This document shows, one piece after another, positions 16,095 to 24,229 of a DNA stretch of 64,000 bases (positions within the stretch are counted from its first letter, which is position 1; every line of letters begins with the position of its first letter). Below the pieces are notes generated by a model. It was not told where the DNA came from. It searched no databases and saw only the letters and a program-made list of their open reading frames with translations. Made by a program: the position numbers and the translations under genes. Source of the stretch: Agromyces badenianii (lineage in GTDB: Bacteria > Actinomycetota > Actinomycetes > Actinomycetales > Microbacteriaceae); assembly GCF_003070885.1 (NCBI RefSeq), contig NZ_CP028913.1:62001-126000 (forward strand), written 5' to 3'.

Positions 16095-16978
16095 GTGATG
16101 TCGCTGAGGCCACGCGCGAGCTCCGGCTCGTGGCCGATCCGACGCGCGCTCACATCCTCCGGAGCATCCTCGCCGCCCCCGACGGCCGGGTGCTCGTCGG
16201 TCGACTCGCCGAGGAGCTCGGGCTGCGGCAGCCGACCGTGAGCCACCACGTGAAGGCGCTGCTCGATGAAGGGCTGCTGCAGCGTGAGCCCGATGGGCGC
16301 CGCACCTGGTACTCCCTGGCGCCGGCTCATGCCGACCGGATCGCCGAGATGCTCGGCCGGCCCGAAACCGAGGTCGCCGTCGAGCCGATCCTCGACCGGG
16401 TCGTGCAGAATCTCAGCGAACGGTTCCGGGGCGTGTTCAGCTCCGAGACGGTCGAGCGGTACGTGCACGAGAGCTACGAGCTGCTCGCGGCACGGCCGAC
16501 CCCTGGCCAGCGCGTCCCTTCGCTCGCGGCGCAGTTCGCGGCGGATCGCCTCGAGGCGCTCGCCCGGGATGACACGGCGCCGAGTACCGGCGCGCCGGAG
16601 GTGCTGTTCGTCTGCGTGCAGAACGCCGGCCGATCCCAGATGGCCTCGGCGATCCTCCGGCACCTGGCCGGTGACCGGGTGCACGTGCGCACCGCCGGCT
16701 CGGATCCCGCCGGCGAGGTGCGCAGCTCCGTCCTGACCGCGCTCGACGAGATCGGCGTGCCGCTGGCCGGCGAGTACTCGAAGCCGCTGACCGACGAGGT
16801 GGTCCGCGCGGCGGATGTCGTGATCACGATGGGGTGCGGCGACGCCTGTCCGATCTACCCGGGCCGCCGGTACCTCGACTGGGAACTCCCCGACCCGGTG
16901 GGCAAGCCCCTCGCTCAGGTGCGGGAGATCCGGGATGACATCGAGCGCCGCATCCGCGAGCTGCTCACCACCCTCTGA
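16091..16978 (+). CDS. ArsR-ArsC fusion: arsenic-responsive repressor joined to arsenate reductase
   Basis: 295 residues. Residues ~8-75 are an ArsR winged helix (LRLVADPTRAHILRSIL, RQPTVSHHVKALLDEGLLQ). Residues ~90-150 form the three-helix N-terminal module seen in mycobacterial and corynebacterial ArsC-like proteins. Residues 168-295 are a low-molecular-weight phosphatase fold arsenate reductase with the P-loop CVQNAGRS (Cys175-Arg181) and the [12 protein letters not shown] segment. It should reduce As(V) to As(III) while sensing arsenic and repressing its own operon. The classic CVCD thiolate site of ArsR is not present in the HTH, so sensing may use other cysteines. It is first gene of the 16091-19209 operon. 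Confidence 0.88.
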   Translation: MGDVAEATRELRLVADPTRAHILRSILAAPDGRVLVGRLAEELGLRQPTVSHHVKALLDEGLLQREPDGRRTWYSLAPAHADRIAEMLGRPETEVAVEPILDRVVQNLSERFRGVFSSETVERYVHESYELLAARPTPGQRVPSLAAQFAADRLEALARDDTAPSTGAPEVLFVCVQNAGRSQMASAILRHLAGDRVHVRTAGSDPAGEVRSSVLTALDEIGVPLAGEYSKPLTDEVVRAADVVITMGCGDACPIYPGRRYLDWELPDPVGKPLAQVREIRDDIERRIRELLTTL

Positions 16979-16992
16979 GATCGACAGGACCG

Positions 16993-17754
16993 ATGACCGC
17001 CGACGTGTCACCCCAGCCCATCCCTGCCCCGCTCACCCGTCGCCTGGTCGCCGAGTTCCTGGGCACCGCCCTCCTCGTCGCGATCGTCGTCGGCTCCGGA
17101 ATCGCCGCCTCGGAGCTCTCTCCGAACGACGTCGGACTCCAGCTGCTGCAGAACAGCATCGCCACGACCCTCGGTCTGGCGGTGCTCATCGCCGTGCTCG
17201 GGCCGCTGTCGGGCGCGCACTTCAACCCCGTCGTCTCCCTGGCGGACTGGTGGCTCTCGCGCCGTTCGGGCCAACCGGGATTCTCCGCTCGCGATGTCGC
17301 ACCGTACGCCGTCGCGCAAGTGCTCGGCGCGATCGTCGGCGCACTGCTTGCGAACGCCATGTTCGACGTGCCCGCCGCGATCTCGTCGACCGAGCGCGCG
17401 GCGCCCGGCACCCTCCTCGCTGAGATCGTGGCGACCGCCGGGCTCGTGCTGGTGATCTTCGCGCTCGTGCGAAGCGGCAACGCGCGGATCATCCCGGCCG
17501 CTGTGGGTGCGTACATCGGCGCGGCCTACTGGTTCACCAGCTCGACCTCCTTCGCCAACCCGGCTGTGACCGTCGGTCGCATCTTCTCCGACACGTTCGC
17601 GGGCATCGCGCCGGCGTCGGTCGCACCGTTCCTCGGTGCGCAGCTCGTCGGAGGATTCCTCGGTGTGCTGCTCGTGAGCTTCCTCTTCCCGACCGCGGTC
17701 GCCGCCGCAGAGCCGGTCCGAACGAAAGTCTCGGTCGCAGTAGCCAAATCATAG
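16993..17754 (+). CDS. MIP-family aquaglyceroporin, probable arsenite channel (AqpS-like)
   Basis: 253 residues with six membrane segments. The two half-helix boxes are HFNPVVS (Asn ~78, NPV instead of NPA) and FANPAVTVGR (~190), the latter with the selectivity-filter Arg. The gene lies 14 nt after arsRC and just before arsC. In Sinorhizobium meliloti a MIP channel (AqpS) in the ars operon lets As(III) made by ArsC flow out, replacing ArsB or Acr3. No ArsB/Acr3 gene is visible here, so the same role is inferred. It may also pass glycerol or other metalloids. Confidence 0.85.
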   Translation: MTADVSPQPIPAPLTRRLVAEFLGTALLVAIVVGSGIAASELSPNDVGLQLLQNSIATTLGLAVLIAVLGPLSGAHFNPVVSLADWWLSRRSGQPGFSARDVAPYAVAQVLGAIVGALLANAMFDVPAAISSTERAAPGTLLAEIVATAGLVLVIFALVRSGNARIIPAAVGAYIGAAYWFTSSTSFANPAVTVGRIFSDTFAGIAPASVAPFLGAQLVGGFLGVLLVSFLFPTAVAAAEPVRTKVSVAVAKS

Positions 17755-17766
17755 ATGTACGTCTAT
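17751..17766. promoter_or_regulatory. Second ArsR-type operator, upstream of arsC
   Basis: ATAGATGTACGTCTAT (arms ATAGA/TCTAT) resembles the arsRC operator half-sites ATAGAC/GTCTAT. It overlaps the TAG stop region of the aquaporin gene. A TATCAT hexamer (17764-17769) sits 7 nt before ATG 17777, giving arsC a possible internal leaderless promoter. Confidence 0.6.
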
Positions 17767-17776
17767 CATTGTGGTC

Positions 17777-18190
17777 ATGAGCACTGAGAAGAAGCCCTCC
17801 GTCCTGTTCGTCTGCGTTCACAATGCCGGTCGCTCCCAGATGGCCGCGGGGTACCTCCGCGCGCTCGGCGGCGACGGTGTCGAGGTCCGCTCAGCCGGCT
17901 CGGAGCCGAAGGATCAGATCAATCCCGTCGCCATCGAGGCCATGGCCGAGGAGGGCATCGACATCACCGGCAACACCCCGACGATCCTCACCCTCGACGC
18001 CGTGAAGGAGTCGGACGTCGTGATCACGATGGGCTGCGGCGACGCATGCCCGATCTTCCCCGGCAAGCGCTACGAAGACTGGGTGCTCGAGGATCCGGCG
18101 GGCAAGGACCTCGAGACGGTGCGACGCGTCCGTGACGACATCCGACGCCGAGTCGAGGCGCTTCTCGCCGAGATCGCCCCGGCGGCGTAG
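17777..18190 (+). CDS. arsC: Arsenate reductase, LMW-phosphatase family
   Basis: 137 residues from ATG 17777; an in-frame GTG six bases earlier is possible. The P-loop CVHNAGRS (Cys13-Arg19) and the [18 protein letters not shown] segment match the actinobacterial mycothiol- or thioredoxin-linked ArsC group. It reduces arsenate to arsenite in the cytoplasm. It is a free-standing paralogue of the C-terminal half of the fusion at 16091, so the operon codes for two reductase domains. trxB follows after 2 nt. Confidence 0.92.
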   Translation: MSTEKKPSVLFVCVHNAGRSQMAAGYLRALGGDGVEVRSAGSEPKDQINPVAIEAMAEEGIDITGNTPTILTLDAVKESDVVITMGCGDACPIFPGKRYEDWVLEDPAGKDLETVRRVRDDIRRRVEALLAEIAPAA

Positions 18191-18192
18191 CC

Positions 18193-19209
18193 ATGGTCGA
18201 GCTCGACTCCGCCGGGCGACGCAGCCTCCCGGGTCCCACCGAGAACGTCGTCGTCATCGGCTCGGGCCCCTCGGGGTACACGGCCGCCGTCTACCTCGCC
18301 AGGGCCGGCCTCGCGCCGGTTGTGCTCGCGAGTTCGGTCGAGGCGGGCGGGGCGCTCGTCACGACGACCGAGGTCGAGAACTACCCCGGGTTCGCCGAGG
18401 GCATCATGGGGCCCGAACTCATGGAGCAGATGCGGCAGCAGGCAGAGCGATTCGGCGCCCGCATCGTCTACGACGACGCGACCGAGGTCGAGCTCACCGG
18501 CAATGTGAAGACGATCCGCACCATCAACGGCGTCGAATACCGGGCGCACTCCGTCGTGCTCGCCATGGGCTCGGCCTATCGCAAGCTCGGCGTCGAAGGC
18601 GAGGAGCGACTGACCGGCCGCGGCGTCTCCTGGTGCGCCACCTGCGACGGCTTCTTCTTCCGTGGCAAGGACATCGCGGTCGTCGGCGGCGGCGACTCGG
18701 CGCTCGAAGAGGCCATGTTCCTCACCCGGTTCGCCGACTCCGTCACCCTCGTGCACCGGCGCGACTCGCTGCGGGCGTCGCGCATCATGCAGGAGCGGGC
18801 GCTGTCCAACCCGAAGATCCGCCCGTACTGGAACGCCGAGGTCATCGCCGTCGAAGGCGCCGACGGCCTCGAGCGGCTGCAGCTGCGCGACACCGCAACC
18901 GGTGAGCAGAAGGCCATCGACGCGACGGGCCTGTTCATCGCGATCGGTCACGACCCGCGCAGCGAGATCGTCGCCGAGCAGGTCGAGCTCGACGCCGACG
19001 GGTACGTGAAGGTGGCGCATCCGTCGACCCGAACGAATCTCGAGGGCGTCTTCGCGTGCGGAGACCTCGTCGACAAGCGCTACCGCCAGGCCATCACGGC
19101 GGCGGGCACCGGTTGCGCCGCCGCCCTCGACGCCGAGCACTTCCTCGCCGAGCGAGGGCTTGCGACGCCGGTCGAGGAGCAGCCGGCGATCATCCTCGAA
19201 GCGTCCTAG
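18193..19209 (+). CDS. trxB: Thioredoxin reductase of the ars operon (ArsT-type)
   Basis: 338 residues. FAD motif [17 protein letters not shown] (~18-34), redox pair CATC (Cys148-Cys151), NADPH motif [15 protein letters not shown] and the closing [34 protein letters not shown] give a complete TrxB. It uses NADPH to reduce thioredoxin, which can recharge arsenate reductase. Streptomyces plasmid ars clusters carry such a gene as arsT. It begins 2 nt after arsC, so it is certainly cotranscribed. The product may be dedicated to arsenic or be the general enzyme; the context favours the former. Confidence 0.9.
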   Translation: MVELDSAGRRSLPGPTENVVVIGSGPSGYTAAVYLARAGLAPVVLASSVEAGGALVTTTEVENYPGFAEGIMGPELMEQMRQQAERFGARIVYDDATEVELTGNVKTIRTINGVEYRAHSVVLAMGSAYRKLGVEGEERLTGRGVSWCATCDGFFFRGKDIAVVGGGDSALEEAMFLTRFADSVTLVHRRDSLRASRIMQERALSNPKIRPYWNAEVIAVEGADGLERLQLRDTATGEQKAIDATGLFIAIGHDPRSEIVAEQVELDADGYVKVAHPSTRTNLEGVFACGDLVDKRYRQAITAAGTGCAAALDAEHFLAERGLATPVEEQPAIILEAS

Positions 19210-19285
19210 TACCGAGGGAGCCTCCGGGCGTGGCTCGGAACCATAGGCTGGCAGGCGATCCCCGAGTCATCGACGAAAGAGGCAG

Positions 19286-20218
19286 ATGTTGCGGTCGACA
19301 TGCCCCCCGGCCGAAGCCGAGCCGCGGGTCCCGGTCGCCCGGTCGCTCCGAGGCGCCCTCGCCGACCTCGCGCGCACGATGCCGACCGACATCGCGACGG
19401 CAGTCGACATCGCCGCCTACCGGCGCGCGGGCGCGGCGCGCGGCACCACGGCCGAGGCGGTGGCGGCTCGACTGGGTCTGACCGCAGAGGGCCATGAGCT
19501 CGAGGATGGCTCGGCCGTCACCGTGTTCCGGGGTGAGCGGGTTGCCGCGCGCGTGGTGTTCCTGCACGGCGGGGGGCTCATCGCCGGCAACCGCTTCGAC
19601 GGCGTCGATGTCGTCGCGCGTCACGCCGACGCGCTCGACCTCGAGGTGTGGACGGTCGAGTACCCGTTGGCTCCCGAGCACCGTCTCGAGCGCATGGTCG
19701 AGACGGTGATCGAGGCCGTCGTGGCGTGCGCAGACGATGGCTTGCCGGTCGTGCTCGCCGGGCAGAGCGGTGGCGGCGGGCTCGCCGCGGCCACCGCTAT
19801 GGAGTGTCGAGACCGCGGCATCCCTCTCGTGGGCCAGCTGCTGATCTGCCCCATGCTCGGCCGTGAACCGACCCCGGCGATCCGCCAGTTCGCCCAAGAC
19901 CCCTCGTGGAGCGAACTCAGCAACGCGACGGCCTGGGCGGCCGTCTTGGCGGGGAGCGAGCTGGTGCCGCCGGCTGAGCGCGACGACCTCGCCGGGCTCG
20001 CGCCGAGCTTTCTCGACACGGGTTCCGCCGAGCTCTTCCGCGACACGATCGTCGGCTACGCCGGCGGCCTCTGGGCGCACGGATGCCGCGCCGAACTGCA
20101 TGTCTGGTCGGGCGCCTTCCACGGCTCCGACTGCGCCGCCGAGTCGCCCGTGGTCTCGATCGAAGCGCATCGCGCGCGGCGCGAGTGGTTGCGGCGACTG
20201 CTCACCGACGAGCTCTGA
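19286..20218 (+). CDS. Alpha/beta hydrolase, HSL/acetyl-esterase type
   Basis: 310 residues; ATG preceded by an A/G-rich site (AAAGAGG), with a TAGGCT hexamer at 19244-19249 that gives it its own promoter. The oxyanion-hole motif HGGG (94-97), nucleophile GQSGGG (~160) and a late His (SGAFHGSD) mark the hormone-sensitive-lipase branch of esterases. It would hydrolyse short-chain esters. Its position between two arsenic modules may be accidental; no arsenic-related feature is seen in it. Confidence 0.85.
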   Translation: MLRSTCPPAEAEPRVPVARSLRGALADLARTMPTDIATAVDIAAYRRAGAARGTTAEAVAARLGLTAEGHELEDGSAVTVFRGERVAARVVFLHGGGLIAGNRFDGVDVVARHADALDLEVWTVEYPLAPEHRLERMVETVIEAVVACADDGLPVVLAGQSGGGGLAAATAMECRDRGIPLVGQLLICPMLGREPTPAIRQFAQDPSWSELSNATAWAAVLAGSELVPPAERDDLAGLAPSFLDTGSAELFRDTIVGYAGGLWAHGCRAELHVWSGAFHGSDCAAESPVVSIEAHRARREWLRRLLTDEL

Positions 20219-20243
20219 GTCATCCCGGCCCGAGCCGGTCGAC

Positions 20244-21623
20244 TCAACTGCAGCAGGCGGTGCCCCCCGCGCCGGCTCGGCCGGGTTCGCCGGCTTCGCC
20301 GGGTTCGCCGGTCGAGCACACGCCGGTGGCGGGCAGCACGAGCTCGACGTTGCGCGCGGCTGCGGCGTCGCCGGCCAGCCAGGCCGAGACCGAGCGCACC
20401 TGCTCGTAGCCCGTCGCGAGCAGGAACGTCGGCGCCCGGCCGTAGCTCTTCATGCCGACGATGAAGAAGTCGCGCTCGGGCTGGGTGAGCTCGGCGAATC
20501 CGTGCGGCTCGACGGTGCCGCACGAGTGCAGGTTCGGGTCGATGAGGGGAGCGAGCCGCCGAGGGGCTTCGACGATCTCGTCGAGCTCGAGCCGGATCTC
20601 GCGCAGCATGTCGAGGTTCGGCCGGAACCCCGTGGCGTTCACGATGCGGTCGGCCGAGATCGTCTCGAGCCCGTCGCCGCGCCGGCCGGTGATGCGAACG
20701 ACGGATGCCCCGTCGTCTCCGCCGCGAGCGAGGCGAACGATCTCGAAGCGGTCGACGAGCTCGATGCGGCCGGCCGCGACGAGTGCGTCGACGCGGGCGC
20801 CGATCGATGCCCGCGCCCGCAGTTCGTCATCGGGCGAGGTCGAGACGCGCGCGGCGGTGGCGTTGCGGATGACCCAGGTGATGCGGGTTCCGGCATCCTG
20901 CTCGGCGAGTTCCGCGAGCTGTAGGAGCGTATTGGCGGCGGAGTGTCCGGCACCGACGACGACCGTGTGGCGGCCGGCGAACGCGGCCCGATCGTGGCCG
21001 AGCGCGTCGGGCAGGGCGTGGCTCACGAGCTCGGCGACCTCGTCGAACCCGAGCGGGTCGAGGCCCGAGGAACCGAGGCTGTTGGGGCTGCGATAGGTGC
21101 CCGAGGCGTCGATGACGGCGCGGGCGGTGAGCTCCTCGACGCCGTCGGCGGTGCGAACGCGCAGGAGGAACGGCGCCTGCGCACGGGCGGCGGTGCGCGT
21201 GCGGTCCATGCCCTCGCGGGAGACGTCGGTGACGTCGACGCCGAGGCGGGTGCGGGCGGCGATCGCCGGAAGCGCGGCGAGCGGCGCGAGGAACCGCGCG
21301 ACGAGTTCGGCGCCGGTGGGGAGCGAGTCGCCGGGCGGTGCCACCCAGTCGGTCTGGTCGAGGAGGAGTCGCTGCGCCGCCGGGTCGATGAGGTGCTTCC
21401 ACGGCGAGAAGAGCCGGGTGTGGCCCCACTGCAGCACGCTCGCGCCGATGCGGTCGCCGGCTTCGAGCAGTACGAAGTCGAGCCCGCGCTCGGCGAGGTT
21501 CGCCGCGGCGGCGAGGCCGATCGGGCCCGCGCCGATGATGGCGACGGGCAGCGCTTGCAGCCGCGGGGCGAGGGTCGTCGGTGGGGTGAGGTCGATGAGG
21601 GTCATCCGAGTGCTCGCATTCAT
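20244..21623 (-). CDS. arsO: ArsO-like flavin monooxygenase / NAD(P)-binding oxidoreductase
   Basis: 459 residues. FAD motif IIGAGPIGLAAAANL (~29-43), NADPH motif VVGAGHSAANTLL (~222) and the FMO-type NATGFRPNLDML segment identify the flavin monooxygenase / ArsO group. Its product acts with ArsR-controlled genes in Streptomyces clusters. The C-terminus ends in a Gly/Pro/Glu repeat followed by a vicinal cysteine pair (GTACCS), with another Cys ~25 residues before; such thiols could bind As(III). It is divergent from arsR across the operator at 21622-21673. It probably oxidises an arsenical or reduced thiol; the exact reaction is unproven. Confidence 0.78.
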   Translation of the reverse strand: MNASTRMTLIDLTPPTTLAPRLQALPVAIIGAGPIGLAAAANLAERGLDFVLLEAGDRIGASVLQWGHTRLFSPWKHLIDPAAQRLLLDQTDWVAPPGDSLPTGAELVARFLAPLAALPAIAARTRLGVDVTDVSREGMDRTRTAARAQAPFLLRVRTADGVEELTARAVIDASGTYRSPNSLGSSGLDPLGFDEVAELVSHALPDALGHDRAAFAGRHTVVVGAGHSAANTLLQLAELAEQDAGTRITWVIRNATAARVSTSPDDELRARASIGARVDALVAAGRIELVDRFEIVRLARGGDDGASVVRITGRRGDGLETISADRIVNATGFRPNLDMLREIRLELDEIVEAPRRLAPLIDPNLHSCGTVEPHGFAELTQPERDFFIVGMKSYGRAPTFLLATGYEQVRSVSAWLAGDAAAARNVELVLPATGVCSTGEPGEAGEPGRAGAGGTACCS

Positions 21624-21673
21624 TGAAGTTCGTCGATATACCGAGTGTGGCGACTATATCGACGAATGTCAAT
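21622..21673. promoter_or_regulatory. Large ArsR-type inverted-repeat operator between arsO and arsR
   Basis: Two 19-nt arms (21622-21640 and 21655-21673) pair at 17 of 19 positions, including a perfect 12-bp TTCGTCGATATA / TATATCGACGAA core, around a 14-nt centre. The right arm also reads as an ArsR box by itself (ATATCGAC-GAAT-GTCAATAT, 21656-21675). The left end touches the arsO start codon; the right end lies upstream of the arsR -10. One regulator could thus shut both genes. Confidence 0.75.
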
Positions 21674-21680
21674 ATACGGG

Positions 21681-21686
21681 TAGACT
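21681..21686 (+). promoter_or_regulatory. -10 element TAGACT of arsR, leaderless
   Basis: TAGACT is followed by 6 nt and GTG 21693. The same hexamer serves arsRC and nucS. Confidence 0.55.
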
Positions 21687-21692
21687 CATCGT

Positions 21693-22067
21693 GTGACGAT
21701 CGTCGAACTACCTCTCGTGAACCGCGACGCGGTCGCGCCCGCCGCCGCGCCGGTCGCCTGCTGCGCGCCGCTCACCCGCGAGACGATCACGCCCGGCGAC
21801 GCCGAGCTCTTCGCGCGAAAGCTCAAGGCACTCGCCGACCCGGTGCGACTGCGGCTCGTCTCGATCGTCGCGGCATCCGAGGGTCAAGAGGCGTGCGTCT
21901 GCGATCTCATCGAGCCGGTCGGGCTCAGTCAGCCGACGGTCTCGCACCACCTGAAGATCCTCACCGAGGCGGGCTTCCTCACCCGTTCCAAGCGCGGCAC
22001 CTGGGCCTACTTCCGTCTCGTTCCCGGGGCGCTCGAAGCGGTGGCCGCCCCGCTCGTCACCGTCTGA
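21693..22067 (+). CDS. arsR: ArsR-family arsenite-responsive repressor
   Basis: 124 residues from GTG. A vicinal pair Cys23-Cys24 (VACCAPLT) lies in the N-terminal arm, and Cys68/Cys70 (ACVCDLIEP) are at the start of the DNA-recognition helix region LSQPTVSHHLKILTEAGFL. Corynebacterium glutamicum ArsR1 binds As(III) through a comparable N-terminal Cys pair plus a helix Cys, so thiol sensing is expected. It should bind the dyad at 21622-21673 and repress arsO and itself until arsenite arrives. Confidence 0.92.
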   Translation: MTIVELPLVNRDAVAPAAAPVACCAPLTRETITPGDAELFARKLKALADPVRLRLVSIVAASEGQEACVCDLIEPVGLSQPTVSHHLKILTEAGFLTRSKRGTWAYFRLVPGALEAVAAPLVTV

Positions 22068-22165
22068 CGCGCGCTGGCGCGGCCCGGCGCCGCGTCGATG
22101 CGATGCGATGCGGATGCCGCGAGCCGCCGCCAAGCCACAGCCCCGGGCACCCGCCCGCCGCGACA

Positions 22166-23485
22166 TCAGCCCGCGGGCGTGATGTTGTGGTTCTGCCGGA
22201 ACACGTTGCCCGGGTCGAGCTGTGCCTTGACCCGGCGCAGGCGCTCGAGCGTCGCGGGCGGATACATCGACGCGGTCACCTCGTCGCCGCGCTCTGGCGC
22301 GAAGTTGCCGTAGACCCCGCTCGTGAACGCGATGGCCGCGTCGCTGCCGACCTTCGTCGCTGCCACGAGTTCGGGCGCCGCGTCGAGCGCCAGCACTCCG
22401 TTGACGATCAGCAGTGCTTCGGCGTCGCGGTGGGCGATCGCCGTCGCCTCGGGCGCGACGCGGGAGAACGCGCCGCCGAGGGCCCGCAGCAGCACCATGG
22501 TGGGCACCTCGCGGTCGTAGGCGGTGGCGATCGCGTCGAGCGCCGCATCGGAGAGCTCGGGCACGAAGCCGTTGCCGCCGACGAACAGGAACGGCGGACG
22601 CCCGGGCGGGGCGTCTTCGAGCAGCTCGCCGTAGGCCACCGGGACCAGGGCGACCTCGAGCACCGACGGCAGCTCGAGGAGCGGCGCGAGCAGTTCACGC
22701 AATTGCTCTTCGCTTCCCTGCAGGGCGACGCCGAGTTGCGGGCCGCCGGGCATCTCGGGGCCGAACGGCGGCATCAGCACGAGCGACGAGTTCAGCTCGT
22801 CGGGGCCGGCCCGCATCACGTCGCGCCACGCCCGCAGCACGGCGGGCACATCGGACCGGTCGAACTGCACGTGCCCGCCGACGAGCCCTTCGGCGGGCAT
22901 CGCCTGGAACGTGAAGCGCGTCGCCACGCCGAAGTTGCCGCCGCCGCCGCGGAGCGCCCAGAACGTCTCGGGGTGCAGGGTCTCGTTCACGATCAGCACC
23001 TCGCCGGCTGCAGTCACGAGCTGGATCTCGCGCAGGGCATCGACGGCGAGACCTTGCGCGCGCACCAGCCAGCCGATGCCGCCGCCGAGCGCGATGCCGC
23101 CGACGCCCACGTCACGGGTGTCGCCCGAGCTGATGCAGAGCCCGTGCGGGGCGAGGGCCGCCGCGACATCGCCCCAGCGCGCGCCGCCGCCGACGGTGAC
23201 GAGGCCGTCGGCGCCGACTTCGATGGCGGTGAATTCGGCGAGGTCGACGACGAGTCCGTCGTCGACCGGGAGGAGGCCGTGGCCGCCGCTGCGCACGGCG
23301 ATGGGAATGCCCGCCGCAGCGGCGAGGCCGACGGCGGACGCGACGTCGTCGGCGGTGTGCGGCCGCACGACCGCTTCTGGCTCGCCGATGCCGGCGAAGA
23401 CGGTGCGGCCGGCGTCGTACTCGGTTGCGCCGGGACCATGCACCCGGCCTGGAATTCGCTCGCTCAGATCAGAGAGAAGAGACAT
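22166..23485 (-). CDS. FAD-linked oxidase, berberine-bridge-enzyme-like
   Basis: 439 residues, with CAGACT 6 nt before the ATG. The FAD_binding_4 motif AVRSGGHG places His69 where the covalent 8-alpha-histidyl FAD bond forms. The usual second (cysteinyl) site is replaced in GDTRDVGVGGIALGGGIGWL, so a single covalent link is predicted. A C-terminal BBE segment (YGNFAPERGDEVTASMYPPATLERLRRVKAQLDPGNVFRQN) completes the fold. Members oxidise sugars, alcohols or alkaloid-like compounds with O2. No Tat or Sec signal is seen, so it is cytoplasmic. The substrate is unknown. Confidence 0.88.
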   Translation of the reverse strand: MSLLSDLSERIPGRVHGPGATEYDAGRTVFAGIGEPEAVVRPHTADDVASAVGLAAAAGIPIAVRSGGHGLLPVDDGLVVDLAEFTAIEVGADGLVTVGGGARWGDVAAALAPHGLCISSGDTRDVGVGGIALGGGIGWLVRAQGLAVDALREIQLVTAAGEVLIVNETLHPETFWALRGGGGNFGVATRFTFQAMPAEGLVGGHVQFDRSDVPAVLRAWRDVMRAGPDELNSSLVLMPPFGPEMPGGPQLGVALQGSEEQLRELLAPLLELPSVLEVALVPVAYGELLEDAPPGRPPFLFVGGNGFVPELSDAALDAIATAYDREVPTMVLLRALGGAFSRVAPEATAIAHRDAEALLIVNGVLALDAAPELVAATKVGSDAAIAFTSGVYGNFAPERGDEVTASMYPPATLERLRRVKAQLDPGNVFRQNHNITPAG

Positions 23486-23585
23486 TTCGTCAGTCTGGCA
23501 CCGGCCCGCGACATCCGGAATCGTGCTCGCTCAGCGCTGAATCCGTGCGTTCGCATGCAGTGCTGCGCTGCTCGGGCGCTGGGCG

Positions 23586-23591
23586 TAGTGT
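23586..23591 (+). promoter_or_regulatory. -10 element TAGTGT of a leaderless transcript
   Basis: TAGTGT, a 6-nt gap, then ATG 23598. Confidence 0.5.
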
Positions 23592-23597
23592 GCCCTC

Positions 23598-24203
23598 ATG
23601 ACCCTCGACGACGGTCTCGTCACCGCCAACCTGACGATCTCGCTCGACGGCTTCGTCGCCGGACCTCACCAGTCGCTCGACGATCCGCTCGGCGAGGGCG
23701 GTGAGGACATGCATCGGTGGATGTTCGAGCAGCCCGATGAGAACCAGTCGATCGTCGACCAGATCCTCGCCCCGAGCGCCTACATCATGGGGCGCAACAT
23801 GTTTGGCCCGATCCGGGGCGAGTGGCCCGACGACGAGTGGAAGGGATGGTGGGGCGACGATCCGCCCTACCACGGGCCGGTGTTCGTGCTCACGCATCAT
23901 GCGCGCGACCCGATTCCGATGCAGGGCGGCACCACGTTCCACTTCGTCACGACCGGCATCGACGATGCGCTCGCCCGGGCGAAGGCCGCCGCCGGCACGG
24001 GCCGGGTCTCCATCGCCGGCGGCGCCAGCACGGTGCGTCAGTACCTCGCCGCGGGTCGCATCGACCGCATCATCCTCAGCATCGCGCCGATCATGCTCGG
24101 CGACGGCGAGCGACTCTTCGACGGGCTCCATGTCGAGATGACGCCCGTCGAGGTGCTGAACACCGAGCTCGCGACGCACATCACCTACGACGTGCGGCAC
24201 TGA
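23598..24203 (+). CDS. Dihydrofolate-reductase-family protein (RibD C-terminal domain)
   Basis: 201 residues. The opening VTANLTISLDGFVAGP, the AYIMGRNMFG block and the nucleotide-binding GTGRVSIAGGASTVRQYLAAGRIDRIILSIAPIMLGDGERLF are diagnostic of RibD_C/YyaP-type reductases. These NADPH-binding proteins resemble DHFR but their substrates are mostly unknown. Monocistronic, with a leaderless promoter. Its last codons are part of a 20-bp tandem duplication (24189-24228). Confidence 0.85.
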   Translation: MTLDDGLVTANLTISLDGFVAGPHQSLDDPLGEGGEDMHRWMFEQPDENQSIVDQILAPSAYIMGRNMFGPIRGEWPDDEWKGWWGDDPPYHGPVFVLTHHARDPIPMQGGTTFHFVTTGIDDALARAKAAAGTGRVSIAGGASTVRQYLAAGRIDRIILSIAPIMLGDGERLFDGLHVEMTPVEVLNTELATHITYDVRH

Positions 24204-24228
24204 CGCCGGACGTGCGGCACTGACGCCG
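24189..24228. repeat. Exact 20-bp tandem duplication across the stop codon
   Basis: Two identical 20-mers (24189-24208 and 24209-24228, beginning GACGTGCGGCAC) abut each other. Copy one carries the codons for the C-terminal residues and TGA stop of the DHFR-like gene; copy two repeats them just downstream. Confidence 0.95.
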
Positions 24229-24229
24229 A

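Noticed and set aside
22080..22165. Terminator between arsR and the FAD oxidase
   Set aside because: The gap has a GATGC triplication and GC-rich words but no convincing stem-loop.
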